A DNA stretch of 64,000 nt. It comes from Bacillus fungorum. Lineage in GTDB: Bacteria > Bacillota > Bacilli > Bacillales > Bacillaceae_G. Shown here piece after piece: positions 50,784 to 60,217 of the stretch. The notes below the pieces were generated by a model. That model ran no database searches, was not told where the DNA came from, and saw only the letters and a program-made list of their open reading frames with translations. The position numbers and the translations under genes are program-made. Each line of letters opens with the position of its first letter. Position 1 is the stretch's first letter. The DNA lies in the NCBI RefSeq assembly GCF_002746455.1, contig NZ_NWUW01000007.1:62001-126000 (forward strand), in the 5' to 3' direction.

Positions 50784-52472
50784 TTGAGTACAGATGTAAA
50801 AGCAAACGACGTGAAGACAAAAACAAAAGGAGCAGATCTTGTTGTTGATTGTTTAATTAAACAAGGTGTTACACATGTTTTCGGTATTCCAGGAGCGAAG
50901 ATTGACTCTGTATTTGATGTACTGCAAGAAAGAGGACCAGAGTTAATTGTTTGTCGTCATGAACAAAATGCAGCATTTATGGCAGCTGCGATTGGTAGAT
51001 TAACAGGGAAACCGGGTGTGTGTCTTGTAACTTCAGGACCAGGGACATCAAATTTAGCGACAGGTCTTGTTACTGCGAATGCGGAGAGTGATCCCGTTGT
51101 TGCTTTAGCTGGTGCAGTTCCGCGTACAGATAGATTGAAACGTACGCATCAATCTATGGATAATGCTGCACTATTCGAACCAATCACAAAATATAGCGTA
51201 GAAGTAGAGCATCCTGATAATGTGCCAGAAGCACTATCAAATGCATTCCGAAGTGCGACTTCTACAAATCCAGGCGCTACTTTAGTAAGTCTGCCGCAAG
51301 ACGTTATGACTGCGGAAACGACTGTAGAGTCTATCGGTGCGCTTTCTAAGCCACAGCTTGGAATCGCTCCCACACATGATATTACATATGTAGTAGAAAA
51401 AATAAAAGCAGCGAAATTACCAGTTATTTTACTTGGTATGAGAGCGAGCACAAATGAAGTGACGAAAGCTGTTCGTAAATTAATTGCGGATACAGAACTT
51501 CCTGTCGTTGAAACATATCAAGCAGCTGGTGCGATTTCACGTGAGTTAGAAGACCATTTCTTCGGCCGCGTTGGATTATTCCGTAACCAACCAGGTGATA
51601 TTTTACTAGAAGAAGCAGATCTTGTGATTTCGATCGGTTATGATCCAATCGAGTATGATCCAAAGTTCTGGAATAAACTTGGCGACAGAACGATTATTCA
51701 TCTTGATGATCATCAAGCGGATATCGACCATGACTATCAACCAGAGCGTGAATTAATTGGTGATATTGCCTTAACGGTAAATAGCATCGCAGAAAAACTA
51801 CCGAAACTTGTATTAAGCACGAAATCAGAAGCAGTATTAGAACGATTACGAGCGAAATTATCAGAACAAGCAGAAGTTCCAAATCGTCCTTCAGAAGGTG
51901 TTACGCATCCACTTCAAGTGATTCGTACACTTCGTTCTTTAATTAGTGACGATACAACCGTTACATGTGACATCGGTTCCCATTCTATTTGGATGGCGAG
52001 ATGTTTCCGTTCTTATGAACCACGTAGATTATTATTTAGTAACGGTATGCAAACGCTAGGTGTTGCACTTCCTTGGGCAATCGCTGCTACTTTAGTAGAA
52101 CCAGGTAAAAAAGTAGTTTCTGTATCAGGTGACGGTGGTTTCTTATTCTCGGCGATGGAATTAGAAACAGCAGTACGTTTAAAATCTCCAATCGTACATC
52201 TTGTATGGCGAGACGGTACGTATGATATGGTTGCGTTCCAACAAATGATGAAATACGGTAGAACATCTGCAACAGAGTTCGGTGATGTTGATCTTGTAAA
52301 GTATGCAGAAAGCTTCGGTGCGACAGGTCTTCGCGTTAACACGCCCGATGAATTAGAAGATGTACTAAAATCCGCACTAGCAGCAGACGGTCCTGTCATT
52401 ATTGATATTCCAATCGATTACCGTGACAATATTAAATTAAGCGAAAAATTATTACCAAACCAATTAAACTAA
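50784..52472 (+). CDS. alsS: Catabolic acetolactate synthase AlsS
   Basis: A 562-residue thiamine-diphosphate enzyme that condenses two pyruvates to 2-acetolactate. [26 protein letters not shown] (key [11 protein letters not shown], about residues 32-42), catalytic Glu in [12 protein letters not shown], and the ThDP motif [27 protein letters not shown] (key [15 protein letters not shown], about 450-464) are present. No FAD-binding-type features or regulatory subunit gene are present, consistent with the catabolic form. The TTG at 50784 is chosen because AAAGGA lies 8 bp before it; the ATG at 50775 overlaps. In operon with alsD (16 bp apart) it makes acetoin. Confidence 0.95.
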   Translation: MSTDVKANDVKTKTKGADLVVDCLIKQGVTHVFGIPGAKIDSVFDVLQERGPELIVCRHEQNAAFMAAAIGRLTGKPGVCLVTSGPGTSNLATGLVTANAESDPVVALAGAVPRTDRLKRTHQSMDNAALFEPITKYSVEVEHPDNVPEALSNAFRSATSTNPGATLVSLPQDVMTAETTVESIGALSKPQLGIAPTHDITYVVEKIKAAKLPVILLGMRASTNEVTKAVRKLIADTELPVVETYQAAGAISRELEDHFFGRVGLFRNQPGDILLEEADLVISIGYDPIEYDPKFWNKLGDRTIIHLDDHQADIDHDYQPERELIGDIALTVNSIAEKLPKLVLSTKSEAVLERLRAKLSEQAEVPNRPSEGVTHPLQVIRTLRSLISDDTTVTCDIGSHSIWMARCFRSYEPRRLLFSNGMQTLGVALPWAIAATLVEPGKKVVSVSGDGGFLFSAMELETAVRLKSPIVHLVWRDGTYDMVAFQQMMKYGRTSATEFGDVDLVKYAESFGATGLRVNTPDELEDVLKSALAADGPVIIDIPIDYRDNIKLSEKLLPNQLN

Positions 52473-52488
52473 TGGAGGCAGATTTGAG

Positions 52489-53247
52489 ATGACTGTTGCG
52501 CAATTAATTGATATGGATGCAAAAAGAACGAAAACAAATAACGAAGTATATCAAACATCTACAATGCTTGCACTATTAGATGGTATATATGATGGTGTAA
52601 TTAGCTTTGAGGAATTGAAAGAACGTGGTGATTTCGGCATCGGTACATTTGATCAATTAGATGGTGAAATGATCGCATTTGATAACGAGTTTTATCATTT
52701 ACGTTCAGACGGTTCGGCAGAAAAAGTAGAGCCAGAAGAAACAACACCGTTTGCGACTGTAACATTTTTTGAAAAAGAAATGAGCTATACGATAGAGCAT
52801 CCGATGAATCGTGAAGAAGTTGAGGTATTATTACATGAATTGATGCCGAGTAAAAACTTATTTTACGGTATTCGAATGGACGGTACGTTCCGTGAAGTAA
52901 GAACGAGAACTGTTCCAAGACAAGAAAAACCGTATACACCGCTCGTTGAAGTGACGAAATCACAACCAATTTTCTCATTTAAACATACAGAAGGTACGCT
53001 AGCTGGATTTTGGACACCAGATTATGCGCAAGGTATTGGTGTAGCTGGTTTCCACTTACATTACATTGACGACGAAAGAAGCGGAGGCGGACATGTTTTT
53101 GATTATGTTGTTGAAAACTGTACGATCCAAATTTGTCAAAAAGCTCATATGCATTTAGCACTTCCAGAAACAGCTGATTTTATGGCGGCTGAATTATCTA
53201 GAGAAAATTTAGAGGATAATATTGCGACTGCGGAAGGTGCGGAGTAA
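52489..53247 (+). CDS. alsD: Alpha-acetolactate decarboxylase AlsD
   Basis: A 252-residue zinc enzyme converting acetolactate to acetoin. The conserved region DGIYDGVISFEELKERGDFGIGTFDQLDGEMIAFD is near residues 30-65 (key GDFGIGTFDQLDGEM), and FHLHYIDDERSGGGHVFDYVVE (key FHLHYIDDERSGGGH, about 189-203) carries the Zn-binding His residues. AATGGAGG lies before the ATG. It follows alsS and ends the acetoin operon used for overflow metabolism and pH control. Confidence 0.95.
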   Translation: MTVAQLIDMDAKRTKTNNEVYQTSTMLALLDGIYDGVISFEELKERGDFGIGTFDQLDGEMIAFDNEFYHLRSDGSAEKVEPEETTPFATVTFFEKEMSYTIEHPMNREEVEVLLHELMPSKNLFYGIRMDGTFREVRTRTVPRQEKPYTPLVEVTKSQPIFSFKHTEGTLAGFWTPDYAQGIGVAGFHLHYIDDERSGGGHVFDYVVENCTIQICQKAHMHLALPETADFMAAELSRENLEDNIATAEGAE

Positions 53248-53280
53248 TAAGAGAAGCCGATTTGGCTTCTCTTTTATTTT
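53248..53280 (+). terminator. Terminator of alsSD
   Basis: AAGAGAAGCC / GGCTTCTCTT stem with a 5-nt loop and T-run. Confidence 0.87.
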
Positions 53281-53283
53281 GGG

Positions 53284-53640
53284 TTATTCCCGATATGCGG
53301 AACGATGCTCATCAGAAATGAAATAATTCTCTTTACCAGTTAAGGCTGATACTTCTACCAATTGATGTCCAAGCCCGTCCCATACTGTAACAGTATATAA
53401 GGATGACCATTCTATATTTCCACGAGCGAGTCGGAAAGAATAATAGTTATTATCTGTTGTTACTAAAACTTTGTTATAAATAATATTTTTTGTTTTTCTA
53501 TTTTGTAGAATAAGGACAAAGTCTAGTTTATCTTCTTCTTTTGGAATTTGTAGTATTTTTGCTACAAACATTTCATTAGGATTTTTCTTCGTTTTATATA
53601 CTTTTTCTGATTCTATTTTTAGTTCAGGTTTGCCCCTCAT
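53284..53640 (-). CDS. Hypothetical cytosolic beta-rich protein
   Basis: I do not recognise this 118-residue protein. It has no signal peptide or helix-rich hydrophobic region. Alternating polar/hydrophobic stretches (EMFVAKILQIPKEEDKLDFVLILQNRK, SFRLARGNIEWSSLYTVTVWDGLGHQLVEVSAL) suggest a beta-sandwich or barrel. GGAGAG-type ribosome sequence is present before the ATG at 53640. It is 21 bp downstream of the glycosylase gene on the same strand and may share its transcript. Confidence 0.65.
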   Translation of the reverse strand: MRGKPELKIESEKVYKTKKNPNEMFVAKILQIPKEEDKLDFVLILQNRKTKNIIYNKVLVTTDNNYYSFRLARGNIEWSSLYTVTVWDGLGHQLVEVSALTGKENYFISDEHRSAYRE

Positions 53641-53661
53641 AGTCTCTCCCTTTACATATGT

Positions 53662-54279
53662 TTATTTCTTTGAAACAAACGGATGCCCCTCATAATAAAA
53701 ACGCCACGGATAATGTACAGCTTCTTCTGCATAGTCGATGTTAATACGAGGACCTGCTGTTATTTTATATTGTGATGACATGTGTTCTTCTTCTGGGACG
53801 AGTTCAATATGTAATGTGTCACTTTGTAATGATACGCCTCGTTCTTCTAAAGTAATTCCGAGGGCACGGCATAGTTTGCCAGGGCCATTCGTTAAATTTT
53901 TATACTGCGCCTTTGTAATGTCGATTTTGTTGTAACGTGCGAGCTTTATTTCTTCTATTCCATCTACAGGCTCAAGTGCTCGAATGAGAACACCTTGCGG
54001 GGTGCCAACTGGCGCTGTAATGACGTTAAAACAATGGTACATACCGTAAATTAAATATACGTAAGCATGTCCTGGTGCGCCAAACATGACTTCTGTGCGG
54101 TCCGTTCGTCTGCCGCCGTAGCTATGTGCGGCTTTATCATCGGGACCTTTGTATGCTTCTACTTCTACAATGATTCCGCTTCGCTTTATTCCGTCTACAA
54201 TATGAATGAGTTTCTGCCCGAGTAATTTTTTTGCTACTTCTAACGTATCGCCTTCATAAAAGGAAGGAGGTGCCTGCAT
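53662..54279 (-). CDS. DNA-3-methyladenine glycosylase (AAG/MPG family)
   Basis: A 205-residue alkylpurine DNA glycosylase that excises 3-methyladenine and related lesions to start base-excision repair. Motifs of the AAG fold: [43 protein letters not shown] (catalytic-type Glu in IVEVEAY, about residues 37-43; HSYGGRRT near 52-59), [17 protein letters not shown] (about 70-86), GVLIRALEP, and [11 protein letters not shown] near 129-139. Length matches bacterial AAG proteins. AAAGGAGATAGTACA precedes the ATG. Confidence 0.93.
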   Translation of the reverse strand: MQAPPSFYEGDTLEVAKKLLGQKLIHIVDGIKRSGIIVEVEAYKGPDDKAAHSYGGRRTDRTEVMFGAPGHAYVYLIYGMYHCFNVITAPVGTPQGVLIRALEPVDGIEEIKLARYNKIDITKAQYKNLTNGPGKLCRALGITLEERGVSLQSDTLHIELVPEEEHMSSQYKITAGPRINIDYAEEAVHYPWRFYYEGHPFVSKK

Positions 54280-54413
54280 TGTACTATCTCCTTTACTGAG
54301 TGTATATGTATATAGTAAACCAAATTTTCAGTAGTAATTCTAACTCGTTCTATTTGCTACATTTATTTCATAAATTATGGATAGAGTACAACAGCGAAGA
54401 GGGGGAGTGCGAC

Positions 54414-55286
54414 ATGATTTATCGCTTACTAGCTCTTAATATAGATGGGACACTACTATACAACAACGGAAAAATTGCAAAAGGATTACGAGAAACAATT
54501 GAATTTGTGAAACGAAAAGATGTATACGTTACATTATTTACGAGCCGTAATTTTCAGTCCGCTTATAAGGTAGCAAAGGCGTTAAAATTAGATTCTATAT
54601 TAGTGACACACGGCGGTGCTTTCGTTTCAGCGACGTTAGATAAGCCGTACGTTCAAAGAAGGTTGTCGGAAGAGAAGACGTTTAACATTGTGCAAGTATT
54701 AGAGCACTTCGATTGTAACGTCCGCATTTCGCATGAACGGTTTTCAATCGGAAATCGTGAGAGAAATACACCAAACTTAATTGCGCGTACTGTATTATCA
54801 AGCGCAGATCCGCTATTTTATCCGGTTCAATTTGTCGATTCATTAGGTGATGCGCTTCGTGATCATCCAGTAGCGGCGCCAAAAATTGATGTTATTTTCC
54901 AAACGAAAGGTGAAAAAGAAAGAGGACTGAATACATTAAGAAAAGCGTTTCAAGATATAGAGTATGTGGAGTGTGATTCAAAACGAATAGAAATTTTACC
55001 GCAAAATGTATCGAAGCTACGCGGATTACAATTACTTGGAGATCATTTAAATATTTCGCTAAACGAAATGGTTGCGATTGGGGATAGCATGGAAGATTTA
55101 GAGGTAATTGAAAATGTAGGGCTCGGGGTAGCGATGGGGAACGCACCTGTAGAGTTAAAGCAAGTAGCAGATTGGATTACACGTTCAAATAGTGAGAACG
55201 GTGTAGAGTATATGATTAAAGAACATTTCCGTAAGCAATTCCCACTTCCGTTTTTGAAAAATCATAAAAATACACCGAAACGATGA
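54414..55286 (+). CDS. yhaX: HAD-IIB (Cof-type) family protein YhaX
   Basis: A 290-residue HAD-superfamily protein. Motif I reads LALNIDGTLL (about residues 6-15): the usual DxDGT nucleophile Asp is Asn, so phosphatase chemistry may be lost or altered. Motif II is TLFTSRN (about 41-47), the Lys motif is around 194-210, and motif IV is AIGDSMEDLEV (about 222-232). The same NIDGTLL form is what I recall for B. subtilis YhaX, a sporulation-expressed protein encoded beside hemZ, as here. The start at 54414 follows GAGGGGGAG; an upstream frame from 54300 is non-homologous. Confidence 0.85.
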   Translation: MIYRLLALNIDGTLLYNNGKIAKGLRETIEFVKRKDVYVTLFTSRNFQSAYKVAKALKLDSILVTHGGAFVSATLDKPYVQRRLSEEKTFNIVQVLEHFDCNVRISHERFSIGNRERNTPNLIARTVLSSADPLFYPVQFVDSLGDALRDHPVAAPKIDVIFQTKGEKERGLNTLRKAFQDIEYVECDSKRIEILPQNVSKLRGLQLLGDHLNISLNEMVAIGDSMEDLEVIENVGLGVAMGNAPVELKQVADWITRSNSENGVEYMIKEHFRKQFPLPFLKNHKNTPKR

Positions 55287-55287
55287 A

Positions 55288-55319
55288 AGAAAAACGTAGC
55301 TTTTGGGCTACGTTTTTTT
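55288..55319 (+). terminator. Terminator after yhaX
   Basis: AAACGTAGC / GCTACGTTT stem with a 6-nt loop and TTTT. Confidence 0.87.
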
Positions 55320-55680
55320 GTTGAACTTATTAAAATGAATGAAAACGTTTTAAATTATGAATTGTGTATGAAATCTATACAATTCACTTGAATACTCTGG
55401 GAAACTGTTGTAGAGTGAATGATGTTGCCAAAACAGTTACACTACATGAAATATTCTTCAGATTAATTTTATTGAGCGCCCATATGTAAAAACATTTCTG
55501 CATGATAGTTTAGTTCACGTATTATCTCAAAAATGAATTGTAGTAATTTTATTAATCAGTTGTAGAGTTTCTGTGGTTTATTTAAATGGATTATTTTAAG
55601 TTAATGTGAGTAAGAATTGGTACATATGAAATGTGCTTCTTTTCGTAAATTTAGGAATTATAAAAGGGGGAATGAATTTT
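55320..55680 (+). other. Upstream region of the LPXTG surface-protein gene
   Basis: About 360 bp, AT-rich, no gene. TGAAAACGTTTTAA (55340-55353) is a near-cre sequence with one mismatch at the end. No clear promoter hexamers with good spacing were found close to the gene. Confidence 0.35.
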
Positions 55681-58164
55681 TTGAGGAAATCATTTAATCA
55701 AAAAATAAAAAAATTAAGTAGTAGTTTTATAGTTGTGTTACTAGTATGTATGAATTTTTTAATCCATTTACCATATAAAGCAGAGGCAGCTACAACAGAA
55801 TTAAAAGGTTTAGGTGATGTATCTTATTACAATGCAATCATTTTTGGAGATCATAGTGCAACGAGTGCGGATATTGAGGGTGCAATGGCTATTCAAAAAA
55901 ATATGAATGCATCAAGTTATACAGTCGTAGCGGCTGCAACTGGAGCGCATAACTTAGCCGGGGCAACATGGGTAGATGAAGGATATCCATCATTATTACT
56001 AGGCGGTCAATTTACGAAAGCGGGAACAGGACAAGTAATTATTCAAGATGGAACAGTGGCGATGACAAAAGATGGTGACCCAGAAGGTGCAATGAAATCA
56101 TCATATGGCCATATTTCTTATAAAGAGCAAGCGGAGATTGATGCTAAATTTAAGGAGTTTAGAAAAGACGTTGATAGTGTAATTGGGGATGCTGGCCAAT
56201 TACACACTGATAAACCAAAACCGGGTATGACCTTTGGAATCGGTGAAGATGTAAAAAATCCTAACATTTATGTCTCTTCAGGTCAAACTGGCAAGAAAAC
56301 ATTTGATGTAAGTGATGTTTATCTTCCGAATGTAAGTAATAAAGACTTTATTGTTATTTATTCAGATGCAGAAGAAGTGAATTTTGGTGGCGGTGCAATC
56401 TTGTATGAGACAACAGATAAGGAAGGATTCACATTAGTTAATACATCTCAAACATATGACCCTAATTCCTTTTTTACTGAATTAGCTAGTAAAGTAATTT
56501 GGGTGTTTCCAAATGCTAAAAACATAACAACTAAAGGATATGGTGTAATAGGAAGTGTATTTGCGCCTAATGCAGTTGTAGAGACAAAGGGTGGTTCTAT
56601 TAACGGACAAGCCTTTGTTGGTGGATTAAACCAAAGAGATGGATTTGAGGTTCATAACTTTAAATTTAATTGGCCAAAATGGAATAAGCCATCAGTTGAA
56701 AAAGTAACAGGTCAATTTGAAATTGTAAAAGTAGATGCAAGTGATGAAACAAAGTTATTACCAGGTGCAGAATTTGAAGTATATAAAGAGGATCAAAAAA
56801 TAGATACATTACGAACAGATAAAACAGGTAAAGTAATTTCTAAAAAATTAGAACCAGGTAAATATATATTAAAAGAAACGAAAGCACCAGAAGGATATAA
56901 ATCATTAAAAGAAGAAATTGAAGTTACTGTGGAGGCGAACAAAGTAGTACCAGTAACAGTTAAAAATGCGAAAGAGTTGGGAAGCTTACAGGTAGTCAAA
57001 AAGGATGCTGAGAGCAAAAATGTGCTAGAAGGCGCGGAATTTAGACTGAAAAACGAAAATGGTCAAATAGTTGGAGAGGCGAAAACCACAAATAAAGATG
57101 GTGTTGTTACATTCGAAAACTTAGTACCAGGTAAGTATACGTTAGAAGAAACGAAAGCGCCAGAAGGATACAAAGCGGTAGAAGTTACAGTAGAAGTAAA
57201 CGTTGTAGCAAATAAAGTAGCGAAACAAGAAGTATTGAATGAAAAAGAACCAGGTGAAGGAACAGAAAAGCCAGGTGAAGGAACAGAAAAGCCAGGTGAA
57301 GGAACAGAAAAGCCAGGTGAAGGAACAGAAAAGCCAGGTGAAGGAACAGAAAAGCCAGGTGAAGGAACAGAAAAGCCAGGTGAAGGAACAGAAAAGCCAG
57401 GTGAAGGAACAGAAAAGCCAGGTGAAGGAACAGAAAAGCCAGGTGAAGGAACAGAAAAGCCAGGTGAAGAAACAGAAAAACCAGGTGAAGGAACAGAAAA
57501 GCCAGGTGGAGAAGCAGAAAAACCAGGTGAAGGAACAGAAAAGCCAGGTGAAGGAACAGAAAAGCCAGGTGAAGGAACAGAAAAGCCAGGTGAAGGAACA
57601 GAAAAGCCAGGTGAAGGAACAGAAAAACCAGGTGAAGGAACAGAAAAACCAGGTGGAGAAGCAGAAAAGCCGGGTGAAGGAACAGAGAAACCAGGTGAAG
57701 GAACAGAAAAGCCAGGTGAAGGAACAGAAAAGCCAGGTGAAGGAACAGAAAAACCAGGTGAAGGAACAGAAAAACCAGGTGAAGGAACAGAAAAACCAGG
57801 TGGAGAAGCAGAAAAGCCGGGTGAAGGAACAGAGAAACCAGGTGAAGGAACAGAAAAACCAGGTGGAGAAGCAGAAAAACCAGGTGGAGAAGCAGAAAAA
57901 CCAGGTGAAGGAACAGAGAAACCGGGTGAAGGAACAGAGAAACCGGGTGAAGGAACAGAAAAGCCAGGTGGAGAAGCAGAAAAACCAGGTGAAGGAATGG
58001 AAAACGTAGATAAAGATCAACCTACCTTACCAGAAAAAGGACAAGGTGCGTCTCATGCACAACGCCTTCCAGCCACAGGACATGATATGAATTATCTTCC
58101 ATTCATTGGTTTTGCTCTTGTGTTATTAGGAATACGTCTTAGATTTATAATTAAAAATAGTTAA
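55681..58164 (+). CDS. LPXTG cell-wall-anchored surface protein: choice-of-anchor A domain, two SpaA/Cna_B-like domains, 36 heptad repeats
   Basis: An 827-residue surface protein. The TTG at 55681 is chosen (AAAGGGGG 10 bp before); ATG at 55672 abuts the ribosome site. Signal peptide (basic start, [17 protein letters not shown], cleavage near AEA-AT). A choice-of-anchor A domain spans about residues 37-330 ([20 protein letters not shown] at its start). Two SpaA-type domains (about 340-430, 433-520) each end with ETKAPEGYK, a motif linked to isopeptide formation. Residues 524-775 are 36 units of PGEGTEK-type repeats. LPATG (58066-58080), a hydrophobic helix and RFIIKNS complete a sortase signal; LPEKG lies 13 codons upstream. 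Adhesion or spore/cell-surface display is likely. Confidence 0.92.
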   Translation: MRKSFNQKIKKLSSSFIVVLLVCMNFLIHLPYKAEAATTELKGLGDVSYYNAIIFGDHSATSADIEGAMAIQKNMNASSYTVVAAATGAHNLAGATWVDEGYPSLLLGGQFTKAGTGQVIIQDGTVAMTKDGDPEGAMKSSYGHISYKEQAEIDAKFKEFRKDVDSVIGDAGQLHTDKPKPGMTFGIGEDVKNPNIYVSSGQTGKKTFDVSDVYLPNVSNKDFIVIYSDAEEVNFGGGAILYETTDKEGFTLVNTSQTYDPNSFFTELASKVIWVFPNAKNITTKGYGVIGSVFAPNAVVETKGGSINGQAFVGGLNQRDGFEVHNFKFNWPKWNKPSVEKVTGQFEIVKVDASDETKLLPGAEFEVYKEDQKIDTLRTDKTGKVISKKLEPGKYILKETKAPEGYKSLKEEIEVTVEANKVVPVTVKNAKELGSLQVVKKDAESKNVLEGAEFRLKNENGQIVGEAKTTNKDGVVTFENLVPGKYTLEETKAPEGYKAVEVTVEVNVVANKVAKQEVLNEKEPGEGTEKPGEGTEKPGEGTEKPGEGTEKPGEGTEKPGEGTEKPGEGTEKPGEGTEKPGEGTEKPGEGTEKPGEETEKPGEGTEKPGGEAEKPGEGTEKPGEGTEKPGEGTEKPGEGTEKPGEGTEKPGEGTEKPGGEAEKPGEGTEKPGEGTEKPGEGTEKPGEGTEKPGEGTEKPGEGTEKPGGEAEKPGEGTEKPGEGTEKPGGEAEKPGGEAEKPGEGTEKPGEGTEKPGEGTEKPGGEAEKPGEGMENVDKDQPTLPEKGQGASHAQRLPATGHDMNYLPFIGFALVLLGIRLRFIIKNS
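57250..58005 (+). repeat. 21-bp tandem repeats (36 units) encoding PGEGTEK / PGGEAEK
   Basis: Thirty-six consecutive 21-bp units without interruption, the last degenerate (PGEGMEN). Variants are [14 protein letters not shown] and PGEETEK, with synonymous marks (AAG/AAA, CCA/CCG). A block beginning with PGGEAEK at 57649 recurs at 57796, offset 147 bp (7 units), showing segmental duplication. The unit is a multiple of 3, so copy changes keep the frame. Confidence 0.97.
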
Positions 58165-58171
58165 TAGTTTT

Positions 58172-58212
58172 ATAAAAGGCATAAGAGAAATGTTATCTCT
58201 TATGCCTTTTCG
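58172..58212. terminator. Bidirectional terminator, LPXTG protein / amidase
   Basis: Perfect 15-bp stem AAAAGGCATAAGAGA / TCTCTTATGCCTTTT with a 7-nt loop. Confidence 0.9.
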
Positions 58213-58220
58213 TTTTTTGT

Positions 58221-59960
58221 TTAAGCTTCAATAACTTTAAGCATTCGATTTAAAAATGCGGCTGATTCAGCACGTGTTGCTGTGCCTTTTGGTACGAATT
58301 CATTACGTTCGTTCCCTTTTACGATTCCGTATGCGTAAACATTTTGTAATGCTTTCTTAGCGTATACTAAATCTTGGTCAGTGAATGGTAAGTTCACTTC
58401 TTTTCTATAAATCCAGTTATATTCTAATGCGCGGTCAATCATAATAACAGCTTCATCACGTGTTATTGTAGCAGTTGGATCAAATTTATTATTCCCACGA
58501 CCACTAATGATACCTGCGCTAGCGGCACGATTAATTCCATCTACTAAAGATGGATGTGCTTCGTTTAAGTCTGTAAATTTAGCGTTTCCAGCAGGTAATT
58601 TTAAAGCTCTCGACATTAAATTTGCAAACTCAGCTCGTGTTACGAGGCGGTTTGGCCAGTAAGAACCATTTCCGTCACCGAACATGATTTTTCTAGCAGC
58701 CAATTGACGAATGTCTTGCTCATACCATCCACCTGTAATGTCGTCTTTTTCATGAGGGACTTCTGGCGGCGGAATAACCTCTTTACGATGTTCATTATAG
58801 TAAGCGTTCGTGCCCGTTAAGAAAGCGTCCCATTGTCCGCGTTGAATCATAAATGCAGGGCAGTTTTTTTCGCTCCAAAATTGATGCTTTTGAACGTGAT
58901 CGAGGGAGATATTTAATTCGTTCATTAAATAAGCAGCTAATTTCCGGGCATTTTCTACCGCTTTAGCATAATTTCCATCACTGTTCACAGCAATTTCAAT
59001 ACCGATAGATTCATAGTTTCCAGTTTTATTTCCAGCATGCCAACCAACTTCATTTAATGGAAGATGTTGATAAATTTCTTTGTCATCTACTGTAAAATGC
59101 CAAGATGCTGAACGGTCAGTTTTCCCTCGTGCTTGATTATCTAAGTACTTTGCATGATTTAACGCGTTAGCGCCTTTACTTGTATTAGCAGTTTCGTGAA
59201 TTGTAATGTACTTCGGTTCCATTGCGTAGCCAGGACGAATGTTTTCATTACCTTTTGGAACGATCATTTCTTTAAATGTAACACCATAAACGTTATTTGT
59301 AGGCAAATTAGATGGTGTTTTGAAAAACGCTGCGCTTCTCTTTTCAATTGTAATTGGTTTTTCGAATAATGATGCTTTCGTACCTTCAAAAGTAGCTGAA
59401 GGAGCATAAATCCATTTCTCAGTTCCGTTCATTGGAATTTTGAACCAATTCCCAGCTTGTTCAGTAGGAGCTACTGTTTGTGGCTGTAATTTCATTTCTT
59501 CTTTAAACGATTGGAAAGGGAATGAATATACTGATGCTTCTTCTGTTACAATTAGTTTTTGATTCGAGAGTTTATGAATCTCTTGTACTTCTAAACTATT
59601 ATTTTCTTTATTAACCCAGCCAGAACCAAATGTAGTTTGTACGTAATATGCATTACCTTTTTTCTTCGTTGCCTTTACCACAGGTTCAGCAATTTCAATA
59701 TTTGTTTTGGTTTTTAAGTCGTTTGAATCGTATAGTGGAAGTTTTGTGGATAAGTGGAGAAGATATTCACCCGAGATTTCAAGGTCGTTTTCTTCGTCAT
59801 GTCTATGCTGTTTTGCATGTTCTTCAATGCTTTTTAAAGCTTGTTCATCCATAGACAATTCCGCAGTTTTCTCTATATTTTCTGCGAATGAATAAGTAGG
59901 TGCTACAAATGTTTGTAATGCCAAAGATAGTGCTAAAATGTTGTAAAACTTTTTTTTCAT
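58221..59960 (-). CDS. S-layer-anchored N-acetylmuramoyl-L-alanine amidase (Amidase_2 plus three SLH)
   Basis: A 579-residue exported peptidoglycan hydrolase. Signal peptide: MKKKFYNILALSLALQTF then cleavage near SFA-EN. SH3-like segments occupy about residues 55-240. Amidase_2 (about 245-395) shows the Zn/catalytic elements ITIHETAN, GWHAGNKTGN, IEIAVN and KNCPAFM. Three SLH domains (about 405-579) with TRAEFANLMSRAL, TRDEAVIMIDRAL and TRAESAAFLNRML bind pyruvylated wall polymer. No ribosome site lies at normal distance: AAAGGAGGAC (60001-60010) is about 42 nt upstream, with a hairpin between that could bring it close. Confidence 0.92.
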   Translation of the reverse strand: MKKKFYNILALSLALQTFVAPTYSFAENIEKTAELSMDEQALKSIEEHAKQHRHDEENDLEISGEYLLHLSTKLPLYDSNDLKTKTNIEIAEPVVKATKKKGNAYYVQTTFGSGWVNKENNSLEVQEIHKLSNQKLIVTEEASVYSFPFQSFKEEMKLQPQTVAPTEQAGNWFKIPMNGTEKWIYAPSATFEGTKASLFEKPITIEKRSAAFFKTPSNLPTNNVYGVTFKEMIVPKGNENIRPGYAMEPKYITIHETANTSKGANALNHAKYLDNQARGKTDRSASWHFTVDDKEIYQHLPLNEVGWHAGNKTGNYESIGIEIAVNSDGNYAKAVENARKLAAYLMNELNISLDHVQKHQFWSEKNCPAFMIQRGQWDAFLTGTNAYYNEHRKEVIPPPEVPHEKDDITGGWYEQDIRQLAARKIMFGDGNGSYWPNRLVTRAEFANLMSRALKLPAGNAKFTDLNEAHPSLVDGINRAASAGIISGRGNNKFDPTATITRDEAVIMIDRALEYNWIYRKEVNLPFTDQDLVYAKKALQNVYAYGIVKGNERNEFVPKGTATRAESAAFLNRMLKVIEA

Positions 59961-60011
59961 AGTTGTTTTAACACGTTATAGTCTCTATGTCGTGTTAACA
60001 GTCCTCCTTTA
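59961..60011 (-). promoter_or_regulatory. Ribosome site with intervening hairpin before the amidase start
   Basis: On the minus strand AAAGGAGGAC is followed by TTAACACG (59991-59998), an inner ATAG-AGA-CTAT, and CGTGTTAA (59968-59975), then AACAACT and ATG. Folding the 31-nt hairpin reduces the GGAGG-to-ATG distance from 42 to 11 nt. A short frame ending in an overlapping ATGA (…GTG TTA AAA CAA CTA TGA) is an alternative explanation by coupling. Confidence 0.55.
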
Positions 60012-60217
60012 GATGTATTTAAATTAGTAGCAAGTACTAATACGTTCTAGATTGTAACAAGAGTATATTATAATGTCTATATAAATAGAAAAAGTTCGTT
60101 AAAAATCAATATTCAGTTTGTTTTAAATAGGATATCAAAATAAGGTAAAACCTTCTGTATTGACCTGCAAACGCCCTTCAAGTAAACTAAAGAGAGTTTG
60201 CAAATGAAAAGGTGATA

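Noticed and set aside
57250..58005. CRISPR-like regular repeats
   Set aside because: Units are contiguous with no spacers and encode a protein.
57239..58009. Second plus-frame protein (KEQKSQV-type repeats)
   Set aside because: Shifted reading of the same repeats; no independent ribosome site or domain.
57142..58020. 292-codon minus-strand frame rich in Phe, Cys and Trp across the repeat region
   Set aside because: It is a by-product of the 21-bp repeat on the opposite strand, with no ribosome site, and of biased composition; the plus-strand LPXTG protein explains the sequence.
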